Shown here piece by piece: positions 48,437-57,689 of a stretch of 64,000 bases of DNA; position 1 is the stretch's first letter; the number at the start of each line of letters is the position of its first letter. This DNA is from Streptomyces canus. Its GTDB lineage: Bacteria; Actinomycetota; Actinomycetes; Streptomycetales; Streptomycetaceae. The position numbers were made by a program, and so were the translations under genes. The notes under the pieces were generated by a model that did no database searches, was not told the DNA's origin, and saw nothing but the letters and a program-made list of their open reading frames with translations. The stretch lies in the NCBI RefSeq assembly GCF_001514145.1, contig NZ_KQ948674.1, forward strand, positions 62,001-126,000. Reading direction: 5' to 3'.

Positions 48437-49021
48437 CTACATGACGCTGACCATGACGGTCTCGCCGGAGGGCAGCCGGCCGCGGGCATCGAGCCCGGCC
48501 TCGCCCTCGCGGCACCGCCACAGACCGGTCGTGCCCGCCGCGGCCAGGCGCAGCGTCTCCCCGGGATCGCCGTCGCTCTCCACGACGAGCTGGACGGTCA
48601 GTCGTTCCTCGTCGTCCTGCGCCACGAGTTCGCAGACATCGACGCAACGGGTGGACAGTGCCCGGCCCCAGGGCGCCAGCGCGCGCAGCAGCGCCGCAGT
48701 CGCCTCCGTGGAGGTGGTACGGCAGGGCCGAGGCCGGCTGATGGTGGGGTGGGTGCCGACCAGAAGGAACCGGGAGCCCGGAAGCTCCGCGCTGAAGGTG
48801 TAAGTCGCCGCGGCAGCCCCCAGGTTGGAGTGCGTCGGTGTGGCACCGGTGGCGGCGGCGAGACGGTCGACACTCGCACGCTGATCAGCCAGCGGAACGC
48901 CGGGCGTGAACGTGATGCGGACGTCCCGGCCGCCGACGGCGACGTGCAGCGGCTCCAGGGGGCCGGCGCTGTCCAGCAGGCTGGCGGCGGTCTCCAGCAG
49001 GTCGGCGAGATCGTGTCGCAT
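48437..49021 (-). CDS. Unknown 194-residue protein
   Basis: I chose ATG 49021 (GGAA upstream), since the frame above it is Arg-rich and not protein-like. The protein starts MRHDLADLLETAASLLDSAG. It alternates strand and helix, with DVRITFTPGVPLADQRASVD and a C-terminal GETVMVSVM. The layout resembles the 196-residue protein at 42340 (helical and strand halves, ending in a strand), but homology is not clear by eye. Function unknown. Confidence 0.55.
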   Translation of the reverse strand: MRHDLADLLETAASLLDSAGPLEPLHVAVGGRDVRITFTPGVPLADQRASVDRLAAATGATPTHSNLGAAAATYTFSAELPGSRFLLVGTHPTISRPRPCRTTSTEATAALLRALAPWGRALSTRCVDVCELVAQDDEERLTVQLVVESDGDPGETLRLAAAGTTGLWRCREGEAGLDARGRLPSGETVMVSVM

Positions 49022-49153
49022 GCCCGCAATTGTTCCGGGCCGCCGCTCGCCGCGCCATGCCGTCACGCAACTCCTCACGGAAAGAACTGATTTCACCGTG
49101 CGTCGGCCGACAGCCGCGGAGCGGACCGCCATGCCGCGGCAGATGGCCTGGTC

Positions 49154-49663
49154 TCACGTGTCGTGGAGGGTGAGCAGGACCGGCGGGCGACCGTAGATGC
49201 TGCTGAGCGCGTCGACAGCCGCGCGCCCGGTGTCAGTGAGGTCGTCGAGGCCTGCGCTCCAGAACCCGTCGAAGCAGTCGTGCATCGGTGCCTGAGGGGC
49301 GAATCCCGGCTTACGCGGCGCCCAGGTCGCTCCCGTCGTGCCGAGCAGGACGAAGGCGAGGAGGTCCTCGGAGCGTTCGGCGATCTCCATGTCGGGGTCG
49401 TCCAGATCCGGGAACACCTGGCGCCACGGCTCCTGCGGGCCACAGGGTTCCTCGACGAGTACGGCCTGCACGGACAGACCTGCACAGCACACCACCATCG
49501 GTTCGTCGGGGCGCTGCTCGGGCCACACGGCGTAGACGCTGGTTCCGCACGCTCCGTAGCTGTCGAGATGGACCGGCCACGCGATGCATCCAGTCATCGC
49601 CGTGCGGTCCATGCGGTGCAAAGGAATGGCAACGCGGGGTGCCGTTGGACCCGGCAGTGACAC
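49154..49663 (-). CDS. Unknown 169-residue protein
   Basis: The frame opens at GTG 49663; ATG 49612 and ATG 49597 are alternatives, and none has a clear ribosome site. From MTGCIAWPVHLDSYGACGTS on the sequence is protein-like, with strands, an acidic middle (DLDDPDMEIAERSEDLLAF) and a C-terminal HDCFDGFWSAG. Family unknown. An A/T-rich upstream stretch with the shared GAAGT dyad (49734-49752) probably holds its promoter. Confidence 0.5.
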   Translation of the reverse strand: MSLPGPTAPRVAIPLHRMDRTAMTGCIAWPVHLDSYGACGTSVYAVWPEQRPDEPMVVCCAGLSVQAVLVEEPCGPQEPWRQVFPDLDDPDMEIAERSEDLLAFVLLGTTGATWAPRKPGFAPQAPMHDCFDGFWSAGLDDLTDTGRAAVDALSSIYGRPPVLLTLHDT

Positions 49664-49733
49664 ATTACGCCATCAAAAATAATTAAGAAATCTCTTGAAA
49701 GGCTAGATCTCTGGCTCGGCGTATGTGTAAATA

Positions 49734-49752
49734 GAAGTAAGCAATGCACTTC
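49734..49752. promoter_or_regulatory. Third copy of the GAAGT-N9-ACTTC dyad
   Basis: GAAGTAAGCAATGCACTTC matches the site at 44241-44259 in 17 of 19 bases. A -10 box at 17 bases on the minus strand is lacking here (CGCCGA). It may serve the minus-strand gene ending at 49154 with another -10, or the plus-strand GNAT gene at 49916. It lies in a markedly A/T-rich patch (49671-49745). Confidence 0.5.
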
Positions 49753-49915
49753 GGGGTTGGCGGATCTCACGAGCCGCATGTGTGCCCGCTCGGCGACGCA
49801 GCGGCCAGCTCGAGCTTCACGAGGTCACCCCACGTCACGGCACCTGCTTCTGGATCCACGGCGGCCGCAGTGAAGCCCAGAGCGCGGCACCCCCCTTTTA
49901 CGAAGGAACTATGCG

Positions 49916-50596
49916 ATGGCTACTGCACCGTCCCGACGCCCCCGCTTCACTCTCCACGACGCCCGGCGAGCAGACACCCGCGCCTTCATGAACCTGATCG
50001 CGATGGCAGATCCCGGCCATCCCGACCCGTTCGGGGAGGCCCGGCAGCTTCTGGCACTCCCGCACCAACCACCCCTGTCCCATCCGGGCCTGAACTTGTG
50101 CCTGCTCGCCCGCGACGGCCGCGGGGCACCGGTCGGCGCGCTGCTGGCCGGAGTCCCGCGCTGGGTCCTCGAGCATCCCGGCATCGCCCACGACATCGTC
50201 CTGACGGGGACAATGGTGGAGAAGATCGGCATGATCCACGGAGTGGCGGTTCGCCCCGGCCACCGTGGCCGAGGCATCGGCCGAGCCCTCATCGCCCATG
50301 CCGAGCAGCGCTTCACCCGCGCCGGATATGACCTGATGACCCTCAACCACGATGGCGACCACGACAGGTACTACACACACCTGGGGTACACCGTCACCGA
50401 CATGCTGGTGATCAACCTCCCGGTCGGCCTGGTCGCACAGACCACCGACGACACCCGGATGTGCGCCAAGCCCCTCAACCCCCGGGTGAAAGTGACCGAC
50501 GTACCCGGAGCGCCCGCCCCCATCATCACCGGCGTTCTCCCTGGTACCGACATCCCCAAGCACGCCTGGTTCGACGGCCGGACCCTCCATATGTGA
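49916..50596 (+). CDS. GNAT-family N-acetyltransferase
   Basis: The protein has 226 residues. The acetyl-CoA-binding motif A is clear: GVAVRPGHRGRGIGRALI at about residues 109-126 (Q/R-x-x-G-x-G/A), followed by RYYTHLGY, a typical motif B. The N-terminal ~60 residues and a C-terminal ~50 residue tail are extra. The GAAGGAA at 49902-49908 precedes the ATG by 7 bases. The substrate is unknown. Confidence 0.85.
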   Translation: MATAPSRRPRFTLHDARRADTRAFMNLIAMADPGHPDPFGEARQLLALPHQPPLSHPGLNLCLLARDGRGAPVGALLAGVPRWVLEHPGIAHDIVLTGTMVEKIGMIHGVAVRPGHRGRGIGRALIAHAEQRFTRAGYDLMTLNHDGDHDRYYTHLGYTVTDMLVINLPVGLVAQTTDDTRMCAKPLNPRVKVTDVPGAPAPIITGVLPGTDIPKHAWFDGRTLHM

Positions 50597-50692
50597 CAAG
50601 CCCCGCGCACAGTACGGGCTGCCCCAACCAGCCCCGGGCGGCGGCCGGGACGCATCGCCGGTGACACCGGCATCAACGCCCCGGCCGCCCCG

Positions 50693-50827
50693 TCATGGCG
50701 ACAGCCACAGGCCCAGGGCAGTCCGCACGAGCTCCCTCACCACGACCGACACCACCCACCCTCCGGCGGTCCTCAGCGCCTCGCGCCGCCATGCCTGGTC
50801 ACGCCACTTCGCCGTGAACTTCCTCAT
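50693..50827 (-). CDS. 44-residue basic small protein
   Basis: ATG 50827 has a strong GAGGAGGGG about 8 bases upstream. The peptide starts MRKFTAKWRDQAWRREAL and ends with a hydrophobic amphipathic helix (GGWVVSVVVRELVRTALGLW). It could associate with the membrane. The strong ribosome site is the main support. No family. Confidence 0.5.
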   Translation of the reverse strand: MRKFTAKWRDQAWRREALRTAGGWVVSVVVRELVRTALGLWLSP

Positions 50828-50976
50828 CGCCAGCCCCTCCTCGAATCCCGGCCCCGCTGACCGGCGTGAACACCACTGATCCCGTTCGGCCCGGGGTTCA
50901 GCGACCCCCAGGCCCGCCGAACGGGACGTCGACGCAGGCCACACCTGGTGGAATTGGTGTTCAGCGGAGGTTCAAA

Positions 50977-52278
50977 GTGAACGGGGGACACATGGACGAC
51001 CGGCCCGCGGCCGAGCACCTGGCGCGTGCACTGAGGGAGCTCAAGGCGAAGGCCGGCAGCCCGTCGTACGACACGATCGCGGCGTGGGGCCAGCGGCAGA
51101 ATCCCGCCGTGAACCTGAGCAAGAGCAAACTCAGCCCGTGGTTCAACGGCATCAGCGTGCCCGCCGACGGCCGGCCCTTCACCACGCTCGTGGAGCTGCT
51201 CGAGGCCCGAGCCCTGCAGAAGTCCCGCACTCCCAAGCGAGGGGTCCCCGCGTGGCGGACGATGCGGGACGCCGCCGACCAGGAACGCCGCCGGGCCGCG
51301 TCAGGCGGCTCCGCCCCGGCACCGGGAGCCATCCCGTCCGCGAGAGGCGCCGCCGAGGCCCCGCCTCCGGCGGCCGGCGACGCCGACAAAGCCGGCCGCC
51401 TGCTGCGACTGCTTCCGCCGGACGGCCTCTGGCAGAGCTGGCTACGCAAGGCCGAGACCATGTTCCGGGTCCCGCTGGACGTGAGTAACGCCGTGTGTGA
51501 CGCCCTGCCCGCCCTGGAGGACGACCAGTTCACGTACGTCGACCCCGAACTCCAGCCCGCCCACGAGGCCATGCTGGCGGGACTGAGGGCACTGTGCTTG
51601 GAACTGAACGGCATGACGGACATCTCCGACGAAGGCCCGCAGGTGCTGGAGATCAGCCACCCAGGCACCGCCGTGGAACGCAACGACCTCAACCGCCAGG
51701 CGTGCACGGCCCGGGACCGATTCCTGTCCGTCTACTGGCAGTTGGTCAACCTGCTCAACGGCAGAGGCATCGCCAGCCCGAAGGACATCCCGGAATCGCC
51801 CCCAGGCCTCGGCTCCGGGCCCCTCGACATCACCGTCGAGCTTCAAGCCGGCTACACGATGGCCCACGGCGGCGTGGCGCTGCTGCCGATCGAGGTCGCC
51901 GGCAAGGTGAGCTCCGAGGCCTTCTCCGGGCCGTACTTCTTCGGGGTCCGAGCAGCCAACCGTGGCCCCATCGGCGTCCAGATCGCGACGGTCGGCATCG
52001 ACATCGACTGCGGCGGCGAAATCCAGCTCCCGTACCTGTTCCCCGCCCTCGGGCCCGACGGCAAGCAACTCGAATTCGACCTGGGCAGCTACGCCGGCGG
52101 GCACGCTGTGGCCAACGCCGCCGAGCTCGGCCACAGCTTCCGCATGATCGCCGAGAAAGGCGGGACGCCTCAGCGGGTGCGCGCCTTCGCACGTGCAGGA
52201 TCCGGCACCCTCTTCCACGGCTCCTGGATCCCGGCGCCCGACCTACTGCCCTTCCTGACAACTGTCTTTACCGAGTAG
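50977..52278 (+). CDS. XRE-like HTH regulator with large ligand-type domain
   Basis: The protein has 433 residues from GTG 50977 (GCGGAGG 6-12 bases upstream); ATG 50992 is an alternative. The N-terminus (HLARALRELKAKAGSPSYDT ... NLSKSKLSPWFNGISVP) is the helix-turn-helix found at the front of many streptomycete regulators. A Pro/Ala-rich linker and a ~280-residue unassigned domain with strands (LDITVELQAGYTMAHGGV) follow. The linker and size suggest control by a ligand or partner. Target genes are not evident. Confidence 0.65.
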   Translation: MNGGHMDDRPAAEHLARALRELKAKAGSPSYDTIAAWGQRQNPAVNLSKSKLSPWFNGISVPADGRPFTTLVELLEARALQKSRTPKRGVPAWRTMRDAADQERRRAASGGSAPAPGAIPSARGAAEAPPPAAGDADKAGRLLRLLPPDGLWQSWLRKAETMFRVPLDVSNAVCDALPALEDDQFTYVDPELQPAHEAMLAGLRALCLELNGMTDISDEGPQVLEISHPGTAVERNDLNRQACTARDRFLSVYWQLVNLLNGRGIASPKDIPESPPGLGSGPLDITVELQAGYTMAHGGVALLPIEVAGKVSSEAFSGPYFFGVRAANRGPIGVQIATVGIDIDCGGEIQLPYLFPALGPDGKQLEFDLGSYAGGHAVANAAELGHSFRMIAEKGGTPQRVRAFARAGSGTLFHGSWIPAPDLLPFLTTVFTE

Positions 52279-52418
52279 GTCAGCAGAAGACCGACCTCAT
52301 CCTCCCAGCGTGGTGGCCGTTCATGCGCGGGCGGGGTGCCTGGGGCCGTACCACTCGATCAGGTGGACCCCACGAACTTCGCTCAGTTCAGGTGGCGCCC
52401 CGGCCTATGCTGCATGGC

Positions 52419-52877
52419 GTGCCTGACCTCAACGAACAGCAGGCGGGGGAGCTGGCCGCGGCCGCCGACGCTGCCGCTGTGCTTCCATCACAGCGCTCCG
52501 TCGTTCCCGTGTTGTGCCGAATGGCCGCTGCAGACCCGGTGACCGGTCGGGCGGCTAACACGGCATTGCTGCTGGAGCTCGTGCGTGGCGACGAGGCCGA
52601 CCTGCGCGCCGCCTTCGAGATCGCCGGCCGGATGCTGGCCGGAGACACCCGGCCGGACGGTCTGGTCGTCTCCGTAGGGAATGCCGCCGACGATCCGATG
52701 ATGCTGTTGGCGCAAGAGATCATCCAGATGAGCTTGTCCGGCGAGCCGGACCGTGCCTGGGAACACGTCCAACAGACGCCGCTCGCCCGGCGGGCGGCGG
52801 TCCTTTCCATCTTGATCGCCTTCCTCAACTACCGCTTCGCCGGGCTCGACCCGCTCGCCCTCGCCGCCGCAGAGTAG
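52419..52877 (+). CDS. Unknown 152-residue helical protein, leaderless
   Basis: TATGCT (52406-52411) lies 7 bases before GTG 52419; in-frame ATG 52407 overlaps that box and is less likely. The protein starts MPDLNEQQAGELAAAADAAA and is all helix, resembling HEAT/TPR-like small proteins. Family unknown. Confidence 0.55.
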   Translation: MPDLNEQQAGELAAAADAAAVLPSQRSVVPVLCRMAAADPVTGRAANTALLLELVRGDEADLRAAFEIAGRMLAGDTRPDGLVVSVGNAADDPMMLLAQEIIQMSLSGEPDRAWEHVQQTPLARRAAVLSILIAFLNYRFAGLDPLALAAAE

Positions 52878-52986
52878 AAGCGCTCGTCGACCCGCACCTG
52901 CACAGTCGCGGTACAAATCCACCGGGCGCTCGGTGGTTCACACGACTAGGTTATGGAGCGACGTCCGCTCAACTCGGGGAATCTCC

Positions 52987-53778
52987 ATGCCACTTGAACG
53001 CCCGGTCATCAACAGCAGCGTGCCGCATTCCGCCCGGATCTGGAACTACTGGCTCGGCGGCAAGGACCACTACGAGATAGACGAGGAGGTCGGCGACCAG
53101 ATCGCAAGTGCCAATCCCGAGATCCTCGACATCGCCGTGGCACAGCGGGCGTTCCTCGTCCGGGCGGTGGAGTACCTCGTCGGCGAGGCCGGCATCCGGC
53201 AGTTCCTGGACGTGGGTACCGGCCTTCCCACCGCGAACAACACCCACGAAGTCGCCCAGCGACTCGTCCCCGAGACCAGGATCGTCTACGTCGATCACGA
53301 CCCCGTCGTCCTGGCCCACGCCGCGGCGCTGCTCACCAGCACGCCCGAAGGGGCGACGGACTACATTGACGCCGACCTGCGCGACCCCGAGGCCATCCTG
53401 GAGCAGGCCGCCAGAACACTGGACTTCACGCAGCCGGTCGCACTGATACTGCTGGGCATCACGGCCCACATCACCGACGACACCGTCTATGACCTCGTCG
53501 GCCGACTGTTGAATGCTCTGCCCTCCGGCAGCTACCTCGTGCTGTGCGACGACACCGAGGTCTTCAACCCGCAGCAGATGCGCGAGATGATCGAGCAGTG
53601 GAACGCGGCGAGCGACAACCCCCGCATCAACCGCAGCCCGGAGGAACTCGCCCGGTTCTTCGAGGGCCTGGAGCTGCTGGACCCTGGTGTCGTCTCCGTC
53701 TCCCAGTGGCGTCCCGTCCAGTCCGGCGAGCCAACTGCCGAGGTCGACGACTTCGGCGCTGTGGCGCGCAAGCCGTAG
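52987..53778 (+). CDS. S-adenosyl methyltransferase (PF04672/DUF574)
   Basis: The protein has 263 residues. It has the family hallmark near the start, ARIWNYWLGGKDHYEID, and motif I FLDVGTGLPTANNTHE at about residues 73-88, then VYVDHDPVVL. These are the SAM-binding parts of a class I methyltransferase. The family is expanded in Streptomyces and the substrates are unknown. The ATG at 52987 starts directly before the conserved core, so I preferred it to the upstream GTG/ATG candidates. It stands alone. Confidence 0.85.
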   Translation: MPLERPVINSSVPHSARIWNYWLGGKDHYEIDEEVGDQIASANPEILDIAVAQRAFLVRAVEYLVGEAGIRQFLDVGTGLPTANNTHEVAQRLVPETRIVYVDHDPVVLAHAAALLTSTPEGATDYIDADLRDPEAILEQAARTLDFTQPVALILLGITAHITDDTVYDLVGRLLNALPSGSYLVLCDDTEVFNPQQMREMIEQWNAASDNPRINRSPEELARFFEGLELLDPGVVSVSQWRPVQSGEPTAEVDDFGAVARKP

Positions 53779-54089
53779 CGTCAACTTTCTGGCGCCGGCG
53801 CGCCGACGTCCAAACTGGGACTTCGAACTGCCCCGCGCGCCACCGTCCGGTTGTTGCCCGGCCGTGTCGTCGTCCTCGCCCGACCAGTGTCCGCTGGTCG
53901 GGCCAGAGCACCTCGGCGCGTTCGTGACGGGAGCCGCCGGGGGAGGACCGTCCAGGCGGCGATCTCGGTCAGGGCGGACTACCTCATGCGGGCATGCGAC
54001 GTTCGCACTATCCGCCACTTGGCATGACACCTTCAATATCTGGTTCTCAGGAGCGTTGCTCGCGGCACACCCTCTGCGGTGCAGTTGTG
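53779..54089. other. Gene-free convergent interval
   Basis: Nothing supported by start site or protein-like sequence. No clear hairpin terminator is seen. Confidence 0.4.
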
Positions 54090-54680
54090 TCAGCCTCCCA
54101 GCATGCGTGCGGCCTTCGCGTGCATCCCGATGGCGACGTTCGCGTAGCGGCGAAGCCCTTGTCTGTAGCAGCGCTTGCAGGGCCTCCGCGGGTCACCCGT
54201 CTTCCTGGCCTTGTGCGGGCATCCTGCTTCGACTCTCTGTTTGATGGTTCGGAGGACTTCCTCGTTTCTAGCCGCCTCGGCCGGTGTGTTATCCGCCAGG
54301 TCTAGCTCCAGCCGGGCGGCGAGCGCCTCGCCGCCGGGCGACAGGGGTGTTTTCAGCGCCAGTGTTTGCGGGCAGTGCCGGTTGAGGTCGGCTAGGGCCA
54401 GGGTGGCGAGCCCGCGGCCGCGGAACCAGTCCTTCACGTAGATCACTTCCACGGCGAGGCGGCCGGTGTCGAACGACAGGAAGCCGGCGTCCTCGCCCTC
54501 GCATCGCAGGAGTGCGGTGGAGAGGTACCCGGCTACCGGATTGCCGAAGGCCATCTCGCCGACGCGATCGAACTCGTCGAGGAGGTAGCTGGTGAACATG
54601 CTTTCCAGGCTGGTGACGTCGCCCGTCCTGAGGGCGTTGTATCCCTCAAGGATGATGCCCTCCGCAAGTTGGACGGCCAC
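54090..54680 (-). CDS. GNAT-like protein with C-terminal zinc knuckle
   Basis: The protein has 196 residues from GTG 54680, placed 7 bases after GAGGAG. The middle carries EVIYVKDWFRGRGLATLALA, a GNAT motif A (R-G-R-G-L). The acyl-CoA domain is small and the front helix long. The C-terminus has CPHKARK...CKRCYRQG, a probable zinc site seen in other accessory streptomycete proteins. The acetyl acceptor is unknown. Confidence 0.6.
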   Translation of the reverse strand: MAVQLAEGIILEGYNALRTGDVTSLESMFTSYLLDEFDRVGEMAFGNPVAGYLSTALLRCEGEDAGFLSFDTGRLAVEVIYVKDWFRGRGLATLALADLNRHCPQTLALKTPLSPGGEALAARLELDLADNTPAEAARNEEVLRTIKQRVEAGCPHKARKTGDPRRPCKRCYRQGLRRYANVAIGMHAKAARMLGG

Positions 54681-54763
54681 AGGACTTCTCCTCACGAGCA
54701 GGGTCTATAGAAGTGCGTCGGTGGCCGCGCCATGCGGCGGCACGGCTCGGGGCGGGCGCTCCG

Positions 54764-56707
54764 TCACACCCAGAAGGGGCCGCCCCGCTCGGCCAGAGCG
54801 GTCGGCGTGGGTGTGCTCGTGAGGATGGCGTGGCGCCACAAGACGGGGCTGGCGAACTGGGCCTCGTTGATTTCGTGCGGATTGTGCTGCCACTGGGCCA
54901 GGTGCTCGGCGACTGCGGCGAGGGTGGAGGCATCCCAGGGTTCCAGGTTCAGGTTCGCGGCCCGTAGACCGTGGACTGCGTCATGGGCGTGGTGGGCGCT
55001 GACTGAGATCACGGGGGTGTCGGCGTCGATCCTGGTGTCCAGTGCGGCGGCCGCTTCCCGCAGAGGCTCCTCTGCTGGGCCGGACGGCAGTCGCGACAAC
55101 GCGTCGGACAGCACCCGGGCCTCAGCGGTGTTGAGCGAAATGGTGGCGCTGCCGCTGAACACGTGGTGGAAGACGCGAAGGAGTACGTCCGTGAGGCGGG
55201 GCTTGACACGCCGGTCGAACAGGCAGTGGGCGCACAGCCAGGACATGGGGACGAACGGTGGGCGTGGGCGAGGCATCCGCCCGATGGTCTCGCCGGCCGC
55301 GACGGGGGCGGCGCACAGGGTGCAGGACGTATCCGTGAGGGCCGCCTTGGTGTGGATCGGTGTGGGCAGGCCGCCGGGTTCGACTTTCGGGGGGTACGCG
55401 TACACGGCGTAGGAGGCCGGGTCGGCCAGCCAGGCCGCGGCCTGCACGATGGCATCGCGCAGTTGCTCGTCGGTTGCAGCGGCCCGACTGGGGGCATCCA
55501 TCCAGTCGTTGAGGTGGTGCTGCAGGAGCGGGATGGGCTCGCGTAGCGCCTGGGCGAGCGGGCCCACGTAGGTGCTGAGAAGGTTTCGCAGCTCGGCCCC
55601 GTGCAGCTGTTCAAGGTCGGTGCGGGGCATGGCGGTTCGGGCTGTGGGCATCGACGCGGGGTTCTCCAGCCACTGCTCGGCGTGGGTGAGGGCGGCTCCG
55701 AGCTGGGCCAGCGAGATGTTCTTCCTCGTCGTCACGCCGATGGCCCTGTTGAGGATGGCGTTGACGGTACGCCCATGCTGGCGCGTGGCCGTGGCGAGCT
55801 GGTCCACCCGCCAGTTGAGTCGCTGCCGGGCGCGGTTCTCGGTCAGCAGCGTCAGCGGCTCGCAGACCCGGCACGGGATGTTCAGCGCGCTCGCCGGGTG
55901 CTCGCCGCACTGTCCGCAGACGAAGCCCGGGCAATGCGCACACAGCCGATCGGTGTCCGGGTCGGAGGTCCCTCGGAAGGCGGCGGGGGGAAGTTCCTGG
56001 CACCGTTGATCCCAAAGGGATTGGCAGGAGCGGGTGCAGGACTCCTGTGCCGCGGCGGCGCCGGCCTGGTCGACGAGGGCTTCGCGCACGGTGGGCAGCA
56101 GCAGCGTCGCCTCGATGGCCGAGTCCGGGTGCCACTGTTCGGTGAGCGCGGCCCGGTAGGCGGCCAGCAGTCGGCTGTCGCTGCTGCCTTCGACCTTGTG
56201 GTGTTCGCGGTTGTCCAGGCAGCCGCACGGCAGACGCTCGGCGTATCCCCAGAACGTGGCGCCGAAGACTCCGCACTGGGGGCACATCGTCCACTGGTAG
56301 GGCTCGTCGTCATAGCTGCGCATGCCGGAGGCTTCGAACATCTGCCACGGCCCGTACTCGTCGTCCGGGAACAGCAGGCCCTCGGCCAGCAGAGGCAGCC
56401 CATGCCACTCCTCCGGCACTTCCACCGGCAGGCAGTGCTCAGCCTTCTTGCCCCAGTAAGCAGCGGCCCAGTGGTCGCTGCCCGCGGCCGCCATCGCGAA
56501 GCGGCCCCACCATGCCGGGGCCTGCGGCTCGGCGTTGAACCAGATCCGCTGCTGAGGCAGCCAGAACGTCGGCGTCCGAGGGGTGCCCTGCGTGTCGTTG
56601 AAGGTGACCGGCTCGTAGGCCCAGGGAATCCGCAGGTGATCGAAGAAGATCGACCACCGCGCATGGAGCTCCGTGCGGAACTTCGCCGTAACCACCTCGT
56701 ACGCCAT
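54764..56707 (-). CDS. Nuclease-like multi-zinc-ribbon protein with shared C-terminal module
   Basis: The protein has 647 residues from ATG 56707 (CAGGAG upstream). The N-terminus (VTAKFRTELHARWSIFFDHL ... YEPVTF ... PTFWLPQQRIWFNAE) resembles the PD-(D/E)XK nuclease opening R-x-R-L-E-A-R-W-A-V-F-F of actinobacterial mobile proteins. The usual D/E-x-K is replaced by FNAE, so catalysis is uncertain. A cysteine-rich middle (CPQCGVF, CAHCPGFVCGQCG, CRVC) would hold zinc. The C-terminal ~190 residues (SCTLCAA...IGR...PMSWLCAHCLFDRR...DVLLRVFH) recur in the protein at 61744-62721. Confidence 0.6.
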   Translation of the reverse strand: MAYEVVTAKFRTELHARWSIFFDHLRIPWAYEPVTFNDTQGTPRTPTFWLPQQRIWFNAEPQAPAWWGRFAMAAAGSDHWAAAYWGKKAEHCLPVEVPEEWHGLPLLAEGLLFPDDEYGPWQMFEASGMRSYDDEPYQWTMCPQCGVFGATFWGYAERLPCGCLDNREHHKVEGSSDSRLLAAYRAALTEQWHPDSAIEATLLLPTVREALVDQAGAAAAQESCTRSCQSLWDQRCQELPPAAFRGTSDPDTDRLCAHCPGFVCGQCGEHPASALNIPCRVCEPLTLLTENRARQRLNWRVDQLATATRQHGRTVNAILNRAIGVTTRKNISLAQLGAALTHAEQWLENPASMPTARTAMPRTDLEQLHGAELRNLLSTYVGPLAQALREPIPLLQHHLNDWMDAPSRAAATDEQLRDAIVQAAAWLADPASYAVYAYPPKVEPGGLPTPIHTKAALTDTSCTLCAAPVAAGETIGRMPRPRPPFVPMSWLCAHCLFDRRVKPRLTDVLLRVFHHVFSGSATISLNTAEARVLSDALSRLPSGPAEEPLREAAAALDTRIDADTPVISVSAHHAHDAVHGLRAANLNLEPWDASTLAAVAEHLAQWQHNPHEINEAQFASPVLWRHAILTSTPTPTALAERGGPFWV

Positions 56708-57048
56708 GGGCGCTCCTGCCGGACAGGGGACTCGCTCTGTAGCGCTCACCCTGGCCCCAGCCCGCCCGTTGCACGGCCACTCGTCACCCCTCCAGCCCAA
56801 GCTCTTCCCCCTGCTGAGGGACGGACTGCACCGGCGAGTGGACAGCAGCCCAACCCAGTTCGGCCGGTCGGGGTCGTGTCCGACGGGCTGTGAGCGCGTC
56901 GTCCGGGCCGGTCGTGTCGTGACCGAGATGGTGCGGACGGCGTGGTCCCCGGTCAGCCGAACCCCTGGTGACTTCGGCGTATCGCGCGCGTTGTCCCACC
57001 GTGCCCGCCAGGCCGAGTGCGCCCCTGGGGGCTTGTCGGGAGGTAGTG
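56708..57048. other. Gene-free divergent interval
   Basis: No ORF with a good start. It should hold the promoters of the 647-residue gene and the zinc-finger gene at 57049, but no clear boxes are seen. Confidence 0.4.
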
Positions 57049-57669
57049 GTGAGTCGAGCTGTGCCGCCGGCCGTCCGTGAGCGGGCCCGCGCCCGGAGTT
57101 GTCCGGACTGCCGCGCCGCGCCGGGGGAGAAGTGCGCGCCCGATCGGGCCGGCCGCTCGCAGCTGCATCGCGGGCGGATCTGGGACGCCCGGCGTGCGCT
57201 GGAGCCCATGCCGCCCCACCGGATCCTGCCGCCGCGCTCGGATCGCATGTACATGGAGCTGGACTCGACTGACGCTGACACGCTGGTGGTGTCCTGGCAC
57301 AAGGATGCCCTGGAGGCTCTGGCGGCCTACCCGTACGAGGCCGCGGCCCTGCTGTGGCTGGCCCTGAAACAGGCGGAGGTGTTCCGGCCCGACGGCCCGA
57401 AGACGAACAACTTCGGGCTGGCGCTCATCCTCATGCCGATCTACTTCCTCACCGCCGGCGAGGTCGGCGAAGCCGTCGAGCGGCTCATCGCACGAGGTTT
57501 CCTCGAGCGTGCAGACGAGGACAGCGTCTACATCGACCCCGTCGCGATTCGCGTGATCGGCCGGCGAGAGCTGTCTGCCCGGTTTCGCATGGACTGGAAC
57601 GCGGAGAAGGCCAGCGCACCAGTCCCGGGGCAGCTCGATGAGGCAGATGGGGAGACATCCGCGGGATGA
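57049..57669 (+). CDS. Zinc-finger winged-helix-like protein, paralogue of the 18.4-kb gene
   Basis: The protein has 206 residues from GTG 57049 (GGGAGG upstream), chosen to match the start of its paralogue at 18429. The same N-terminal block CPDCRAAPGEKCAPDRAGR and SQLHRGRI is nearly identical. The body (ALLWLALKQA, FGLALILMPIYFLTAGEVGE) keeps the order but differs more, and the C-terminal tails differ. The high identity of the finger suggests strong selection on DNA or partner contact. It converges on the gene at 57690 with a 20-base gap. Confidence 0.7.
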   Translation: MSRAVPPAVRERARARSCPDCRAAPGEKCAPDRAGRSQLHRGRIWDARRALEPMPPHRILPPRSDRMYMELDSTDADTLVVSWHKDALEALAAYPYEAAALLWLALKQAEVFRPDGPKTNNFGLALILMPIYFLTAGEVGEAVERLIARGFLERADEDSVYIDPVAIRVIGRRELSARFRMDWNAEKASAPVPGQLDEADGETSAG

Positions 57670-57689
57670 CGGACGGGTGGTCCCGCCCG

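Noticed and set aside
49154..49663. Second minus-strand -10 at 17 bases from the TTGCTT of the 49734 dyad
   Set aside because: The bases there are CGCCGA on the minus strand, which is not a -10 box, so I did not call a promoter at this site, only the dyad.
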